Below, piece by piece: positions 57,879-64,000 of a stretch of 64,000 nucleotides of DNA (its first letter is position 1; the number at the start of each line of letters is the position of its first letter). The stretch comes from Armillaria gallica. Taxonomy: Eukaryota; Basidiomycota; Agaricomycetes; Agaricales; Physalacriaceae. A program made the translations under genes and the position numbers. Where the stretch lies: NCBI GenBank assembly GCA_037576215.1, contig JBANDB010000002.1, positions 3,596,001 to 3,660,000 on the forward strand. Direction: 5' to 3'. The notes under the pieces are model-generated. The model did no database searches. It had not been told where the DNA came from and saw only the letters and a program-made list of their open reading frames with translations.

Positions 57879-60800
57879 ATGTCTGCAAAGGGCTCAAAGA
57901 GTTCCGGGGATATATTGGGGTCCATGTTGCTTCGTTCTTCGACACCAGGTATGGGCACGTTGCATTGTTTGGTAACTGAATGTTCATATGGAAATTGCCT
58001 TAGGTCCGAATGAGAAAGGTGAATAAGGTGTTCTCTAGGCTAACTACCTTGGTCTTACACCATTGATAGTTCTAGACTATCTTGAGGGTATGTCCAGGGA
58101 TGAAGTTGACAATGAGCCTCCACGTTCTATTGTAGACGACGAGGAATACCAAAGTCGATCCCGCGACCCCAGTAGAGTCCAGTCCCCATCAAAGAGTCAT
58201 CACAGTGACCCCCTGCAAGAACTGGCTAATTCTCACGTCAGCAGCTATGGGCACAACAATCACGAAGAGAATGAGGATGACATCGCTTCGGATGTTCAAG
58301 AGAGGTCCCAAAATGGTGAAGAGATTTTACACATCGTACGTAACCTTGTTGTTCGCCGTACATACTGTCTTCCAACAAAAGCTGCAGCCTGGCCCTCAAG
58401 ATCCACCTGGACCTCGTTATGAATCTTACGACTCTGGCCCGTCCTTTGGTAACATGGGACCATTGCCAGAAGATTATTCTGGCAATCCCGCTGCCATGTT
58501 CAACAGTACCTGGAATGTGAATCGCCTGATCCTGCCTTGTAATTTCGTCTCATTTAAATATCTTTCATAGCCTCAATGGGATCAAGGCCCGCCAAAACTT
58601 GCTGTTCCGTGGAATCTCAATACAAACGACGGCGTGACGCCAGGTCAGCCGTACAAGGTCCCTCTGCCAGACTCCGTTGCTTCTCCTAGGGCTGCATCTG
58701 TTGCGATTGGCATCGAATCGCCATCTAGCAAAAGTACGCGTAACCGCATCGCACTATCAGGAGCATCTAGCTCTCCCAAAGCCGGCCCTAACGTAAGTCT
58801 TTTCAACTTACCACTATCCCACTCAGTAACTTCTGCCATCAGTCTCCGAGATCGACAGTCAAGCCTGATCCAGTAACAGCTGAATACAGGCCACTATCAC
58901 CCCAGTCCACCCATTCTCGTGTGACAGGTAGAACGCGGCCCACAGAGAAGGGTACCGTTTATCCGTCTCTTCCTGAAAGTAGGGTCGGCGAGGAGGACAT
59001 GCCCTTAAGCCCGGTGTCTCCAACTCGAACGAAGCCGCCATCGAAAGCTGCATCTAAGGCTGCCTCCGTCAGCCCTTCGGATTCTCAATCCCAATATAAA
59101 GCACGCTCCGCGGCCAAGAGTCGCAGAGATGGTTCCAAGATCAATGGGTCCGAGACTGGCGGGGAAACAGCGCCTCGCGCCAAAGGTATGATCCAGATAC
59201 TTGTCACGCAAGATCCAATATTTATTATGTCCTTAGTCCGATCCCCGCCAAACGGTTCATCCGCATCTCATCAATCAAGGCCGTTCTCGCCGTATAGGCA
59301 CGCTGCTACAGCCGAAGATCTCCTACACGCCGTGGTCCGAGGTCGTGTCGTAACCATTCCGGAAGAGTCTACGAGGGAGCCTTCGCATCAATCGGAGGCC
59401 CCTGCCGCTCCCCCTTCTGAGGTCCCTGCTCGCTCAGTCGCTCAGTCGAAAGCATCTAGTAAACGCACCAAGACTGCTTCCGCTGCGGCATCGCAACCTG
59501 ACAGAAAGAGAGATGCGGATGCTACTCCCACACCATCGCGTCCCAATTCGCCTGGAGCCTTGAATCAGGAAGAGACTGAGGTTGTGAAGGCAGCATTGGC
59601 TTCTGCTGCACAAACGCCACGAACGTCTTACTATGAAGCGTCTGTTCTGGAGCCAGATGTTGCAAATTCTTACTTCCATGACAAAGATCTTTGTGTCTTG
59701 TTTCAATTCTTGAACGACAATTCGACTCCGGAGGTGGTGAAGAAAGTAATGCGAAAGGCTGTTCGGAAGCGGGTTAAAGACCTAGGCATGAAACACGATA
59801 ATGAGGTTTGTTCAAAAATAAGCGATTTTGTGTGGTTGATACTGACTACTTGGCACAGTCGATCAGGCAGCTTCAGAAGAACCATCAAGGCCATGGTTTC
59901 AGTGGGACTCAAGAGGCAGATAGTGAAGTAAGCATGAGTGCTCTTCCCGTTGCGCTGTAGTTGAATTATATGCTAGGAACCGCCGAGATGGGCAGCAGAT
60001 CTCAAGCGAGAAATAGTTCTTATGCAGCAACGCATTGAGAGCCTTGGGCCGAAGATTGAAAACCTCGAGCCCCTCCATCGCCGGAACCGGAAGGCGAGGA
60101 AGAGGAGTACGGTACAACTCCAGTCACGCAGACGGTCAACATCCACACACAGCCGACGGGGACCATGGCGGACTCGACGTATCAGCCTCACACAGAGGTG
60201 GTCATGGACGACGACGACGACGAAGACCCTAACCAACATGACAACCTCCCCGAACAAGAATACGAAGAGCCTGCTCGTCGTTTCCCGCATCTTGATGGCG
60301 AAGCTAACGATTACTACAACAACGATCGCGACGATTCGCCTGGCCAACAGTTCCTTGTTGAGGAGCTCTACAAGCTTAGGCAGAAGCCTGCTGGCAGCCA
60401 GTCAGGTCTTTCGCATCATAGTTGGGAGCTTCATCAAGATGACGAACAGTATGATGATGAAGACAACCAGCAAGCGGCTGCTCCAACGATCCCTGGCTCT
60501 GATACCGGCTATGACAATGAGGCCCCTCTTCCACCTATTCCTGCTCAGAGCAGTCGGAGTATTGTTACAACACCTCAACCTACGTATGGCGATGACAATT
60601 ACAGCAGCTCGGATAACGGCCTCCTTCCATGGCAGAGGATTCATCAGCGGCTGCTAAGCTGGGCTATAGTTTGGCCGCTTAGTGAATTCGATGGAGCCCT
60701 GGCGAGTACGATGAGAGGTCGCCAGGTCAACGAAGTAGCTATGAGCATATGGTCTACACAGACTTATAAGCGATATGTTCGATCACGATTGACGGATAAT

Positions 60801-61467
60801 CCTCAGATGCCTGTCGACCGTCTGTTGTACCGCCGAACATGGCTGACGCGATCAATAACGCTGTCTTCCATGGGCGGCACGGAGATGCTTGCGGGATGCT
60901 GCGAGATCTGTGGACACCGTTTGGTTTGCAGGGTATGCCGCGTCTCTTAGTGGTCCTAGCCAAGCATAGATCGGATGAAAATCATTGGGTTGTCCATAGG
61001 TAGGTTCAATTTTTTCACCGATGTGTTTTAGCGCTAACGGCTTTAGGTTCTCTCTTCCCGAGGGCCTTTTGACGACTTACGATTCATATCCCGAGAAGAC
61101 CCTTCCCGATGGCAGGGTAAGCGCTTGCATCATGTATCATTTCACCGCTGACCTTTCGCTCAACCAGCCTTTGGGATGGTGGTTTGCAATTCGTGTAGCA
61201 TGGCCTACTGCCCTCTATCCCAACCCTGACCACCTCATCCAGAAGATGGTCCGTCTTCATCGGCCAATGCAACGAAGCGTGGACAACTCTGTTGCGGCTG
61301 GAGGCATATGGCGCAATGTCCTTATGGGTTCACGGCCTGAGAGAAGTCTTGACCTGGAGCGCCTAAGGGACTTGATCAACACGGAGGTAAAGAACCTTCG
61401 ACAGCGGAAGCAAGTGGGAAAATTGGCCATATCCCCTCCACAACCCGCATGGGAGGACATGAATTAA
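57879..61467 (+). CDS. large acidic, disordered protein with a conserved C-terminal domain, unknown
   Basis: I do not recognise a named family. The start at 57879 gives MSAKGSKSSGDILGSML. The first 600 or so residues are disordered, Ser/Pro/acidic (LQELANSHVSSYGHNNHEEN, SPRAASVAIGIESPSSKSTR), followed by VVKAALASAAQTPRTSYYEA, a helical segment LCVLFQFLNDNSTPEVVKKV and a coiled stretch LKREIVLMQQRIESLGPKIE. A second acidic region (VVMDDDDDEDPNQHDNLPEQ) precedes a C-terminal globular part: MADAINNAVFHGRHGDACGM, LRDLWTPFGLQGMPRLLVVL, DENHWVVHRFSLPEGLLTTY, WWFAIRVAWPTALYPNPDHL and RSLDLERLRDLINTEVKNLR. Between 60640 and 60830 the frame is unclear and probably needs one or two one-base corrections (one near 60825). 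The domain is probably basidiomycete-specific. Confidence 0.65.
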
Positions 61468-62135
61468 TACTGTTGTTGTGACTGGATGTATATATAACTT
61501 GTTTGTGCTCTATCTGCCTTTCTTTTCATCTTTTCATCTACATTCACTGTGTGGTATATTGTATATATATACGCTAGGCTGCGCCGATTTTAAAATAGTT
61601 GGTACAGGGTGATTGCTTATGTTACTTATGATCTTCACGTCGAACTATCTTCCCTTAGGTACACACACATTCCTGGATGAGCAATCATCGTAGATACATT
61701 GCTCCAACTATGGAATTTTTAATGTTTTCACTTGAGTTACAGTCGTAAACGTTACAGCCCAGAACTGAGCACTGTTGACAGATCATCGACGGTGGTTTGT
61801 ACCTGTCGGGAAGAGGGCAGCACAGGAGAAGAGATAGGTTGTGCAAGCTAGACGACAGTCAATACCATGAAGAGGGGAAAGGGAGGATACACACCCTAGT
61901 ATAGAGAGCCTGAGCCTCGCTATCCAGCTTATCTCTCATTTCGGCACTTTGGAATTTTTGCGAAGACCTCTGCTTTTTCTTGAGCGCCTTTTTGCATCTT
62001 CCTGCTTCCCTTTATCTTTGAAGCGGAGGAGCGCTTGCCATGCTTGCCAGCCATGGAAGCGGAACGAAAAATATTTATCCACGTGCAAAAAGGAATTCGC
62101 AATTCGGATGTTTGGTCTGGCTTTCAATTCTCTCC
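61468..62135. other. intergenic, about 670 nt
   Basis: The 3' flank of the acidic protein gene and the promoter of the bZIP gene. Contains a short TATATATATA stretch near 61562-61572. A minus-strand frame overlapping 61936-62313 is a shadow of the bZIP gene. Confidence 0.45.
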
Positions 62136-62829
62136 ATGTCTTCAAAACGCGGTCGCAAGCGAAATGACAATCTACCGCCCAATCGTGCCAGAGATGTCCA
62201 ACGGGCCTTTCGAGAACGACGAGCAGCACATTTACAGGTGGGTATGCTGCCTTTTCATTGACGACGAAAACGTACTCATTTGTGCTCCGAAATTTACCTA
62301 GGCCATGGAACAAAGAGTGGCTGAGCTAGAGGTTGAGAACGACTGTCTGCGACGGGCGCTCAATTTACCGCCAGCAAGTCGGTCACCACTAGGCAGAGGG
62401 CCAACCGGCAAGGATCTGCCCAAGGCATATGCACCCGATGCACAGCCAGGCGATACTAGCACCGCCTTACCCCACCCCAGCCAGGATTCCTCCTCGAGTT
62501 CGCGCGGCTCGACTCGCGCCAGCTCGTTGTCTCCCGGCACCCTCACTCTGCCGCGCTCAGTGTCCGATATCGATGGCGGGCCATGGGACACCTCGATGGT
62601 CATGGAGGAACAGCACTCGGACGTCCCCAGTTCCTCTGCCTCGTCGTCGTACCCCATTCCCTCCATGAATTCCCAGTCATCATCCCGTAGCACCATGCCT
62701 GGGAACTATATGCCCACCCAAGGCGGCTTTTCGCAGTCTGCTGACCGGATGTCTTCATCTTACGCCAACAATTCAGGCTTCGTTATGCGTGATGAATCTG
62801 ATCTCAAGATTCGTGATCCACGCTCCTGA
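62136..62829 (+). CDS. small bZIP transcription factor
   Basis: The start at 62136 gives MSSKRGRKRNDNLPPNRARD. The basic region carries RKRNDNLPPNRARDVQRAFR, with the AP-1/Yap-like QRAFRER core, continuing into RRAAHLQ. An intron at 62238-62301 splits the basic region from the zipper, AMEQRVAELEVENDCLRRAL, with short Leu/Val heptads. The rest is Ser/Pro-rich (SQDSSSSSRGSTRASSLSPG) and ends SDLKIRDPRS. The two exons are in frame. It resembles the short Yap-type or Ap1-like regulators of basidiomycetes; the target pathway is unknown. Confidence 0.85.
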
Positions 62830-63993
62830 ATGGACTATTTACCTTCATCCATATGTCTTCTTTCTTCGAAGCTCGTTGATCATCATATCCGGGCTTTTCG
62901 CTTCACCCATGCCTGCCCCGCGCCTCCACACAGTGCCTGGTATTTGCATCTGTGTTTTCCATCTCGCCATGCCGCGATGTCAATATTGCTCCTATCGTGA
63001 AGTGGAACTTCGCGCGCAGCACCTCCTTCTCCCCTTATGCCATTGTAATCGATTGGGGCGAGGCCATTGCGGAGAAGACATATGTTGTATTCAATCTACC
63101 ACCCAGATTCTTGTAGCACCAAAGGACTCTTTTTGTGACAATGTGGCGGACAAGGACTCTGCGCCCGAATTCAGTATCCCTACTCAGTTAACCAAAATAT
63201 CTATATCGTGTAATTGCGTGCAATAGATACGCCTCAGCGTATTCATCCATTATGGCCCTCTTCATGCACAATAGACTACATGATTCCCCAGGTCCTATCT
63301 TTTAATAGTTTGATGTTGACGAACAAAACTTGCAACGGTTCGCCAACTCTATCTTACGGCTTGATCAATTCTTTATCACAATTTACCATAAACATACTAA
63401 CATGTTTTCTATCAGATTTCGATCTAGTTCGGGTACGAGCTGGCTAATTTTGAACTCGCTGTATCAAACTCACTTCTTCAAAGGTTTCTGTCTTCACGGT
63501 CACGTTTCGCAGGTCATCCAGCTTGCGAGTACATATACTCTATAGCCTTGATGATAATTCGGGACCAAAGACTAAACTACTGGCGCAAATGTTTGCTTGT
63601 CCGAGGTTCCGAGCTACGTCCTGCGGCCTTAGTTGAAGTTGTATTAGTTTTTAACTGCGTTTGTGTTGTTGCTCCAGAAATCGATGCAGTAAACATTGAC
63701 CGCCACGGTTGCGTATTTCACACTCATATTTCAATATTTATGCAGGTCCACCTTGAAGGCCCATCCATCTCAATGCTTCAGCTTTGTGCTATGTAACATG
63801 AACCACAGTGGGAGTGAGCCAGCCAACCAAAGTTAACGGAGCATCGACGAATGGTGATTTCTATCGTGGTATTGACATACGCGCAAACGCAGGTACCAAG
63901 TCACCACTATATCCAGGCTCTTTTCGCCTGCCAGATGTGATAAAAGTCGAGCAAGTCCTTTATACTCTGGCTTCAACGCCGCCGCTTCGCCTC
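62830..63993. other. 1.16 kb with no recognised gene
   Basis: Only short, unrelated frames are present. The far end has a weak TATA-like sequence (63959-63965) about 30 bp before an ATG at 63994 that runs off the window; a following gene may begin there, but only two codons are visible. No repeat was seen. Confidence 0.35.
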
Positions 63994-64000
63994 ATGGATA

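Noticed and set aside
1..64000. tRNA, rRNA, CRISPR or phage-like features
   Set aside because: No tRNA B-box with a matching cloverleaf, no rRNA sequence and no regularly spaced repeat was seen by eye; a tRNA-scanning search would be needed to exclude tRNAs fully.

Overview
The window is nuclear DNA from a filamentous basidiomycete, most likely a mushroom-forming agaricomycete. Genes lie densely on both strands. Nearly all are cut by GT-AG introns of about 45-60 nt, and exons can be as short as 9-14 nt. The protein set fits this group: a cerato-platanin, a PL14-type secreted lyase, a GH53 galactanase, an SNG1-type membrane protein, and fungal housekeeping genes. No rRNA, tRNA, CRISPR or prokaryotic operon structure was seen. 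Introns were placed by eye from splice sites and frame continuity, so exon edges may be off by a few bases.

Layout. 1-11.2 kb: the 3' end of an unknown gene, an SNG1/DUF3533 membrane protein, a small Pro/Ser-rich protein, ferrochelatase (HEM15), phosphomevalonate kinase (ERG8), a vacuolar-type amino acid transporter (minus strand) and a PL14-like secreted protein. 11.3-24 kb: a long 2OG-Fe(II)-dioxygenase-like protein (minus), a GH53 galactanase, a tricalbin-like SMP/C2 lipid-transfer protein, a C2H2 transcription factor and an ataxin-3-like Josephin deubiquitinase with UIMs. 24-37.8 kb: a four-TM protein, the CPSF73/Ysh1 pre-mRNA endonuclease (minus), a UPF0643 protein (minus), a complex I 21-kDa-type subunit, a Cus2/TAT-SF1 splicing factor, type II PI 4-kinase (minus) and a Dal5-like MFS permease. 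37.9-41.6 kb: a 352-bp Tc1/mariner-type MITE, a poorly preserved minus-strand gene and an intronless helicase-nuclease fusion with a mitochondrial-type leader. 41.9-54.4 kb: a 3-methyladenine DNA glycosylase (minus), a Pbi2-type inhibitor, an unknown membrane protein (minus), an SSU1-like anion transporter followed by an ETHE1-like persulfide dioxygenase, a YtcJ-type amidohydrolase and a cerato-platanin (minus). 54.9-64 kb: a BAG-domain protein (minus), a large uncharacterised acidic protein, a small bZIP factor and about 1.1 kb without a clear gene.

The genes are mostly unrelated housekeeping and accessory functions. The clearest functional pairing is the SSU1-like exporter next to the sulfite-producing persulfide dioxygenase. 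The most unusual gene is the intronless SF1 helicase fused to a RecB-like nuclease.

Many otherwise well-conserved genes carry single-base frameshifts, mostly in short homopolymers. This looks more like sequencing error than gene decay, and it affects how the gene models should be read.
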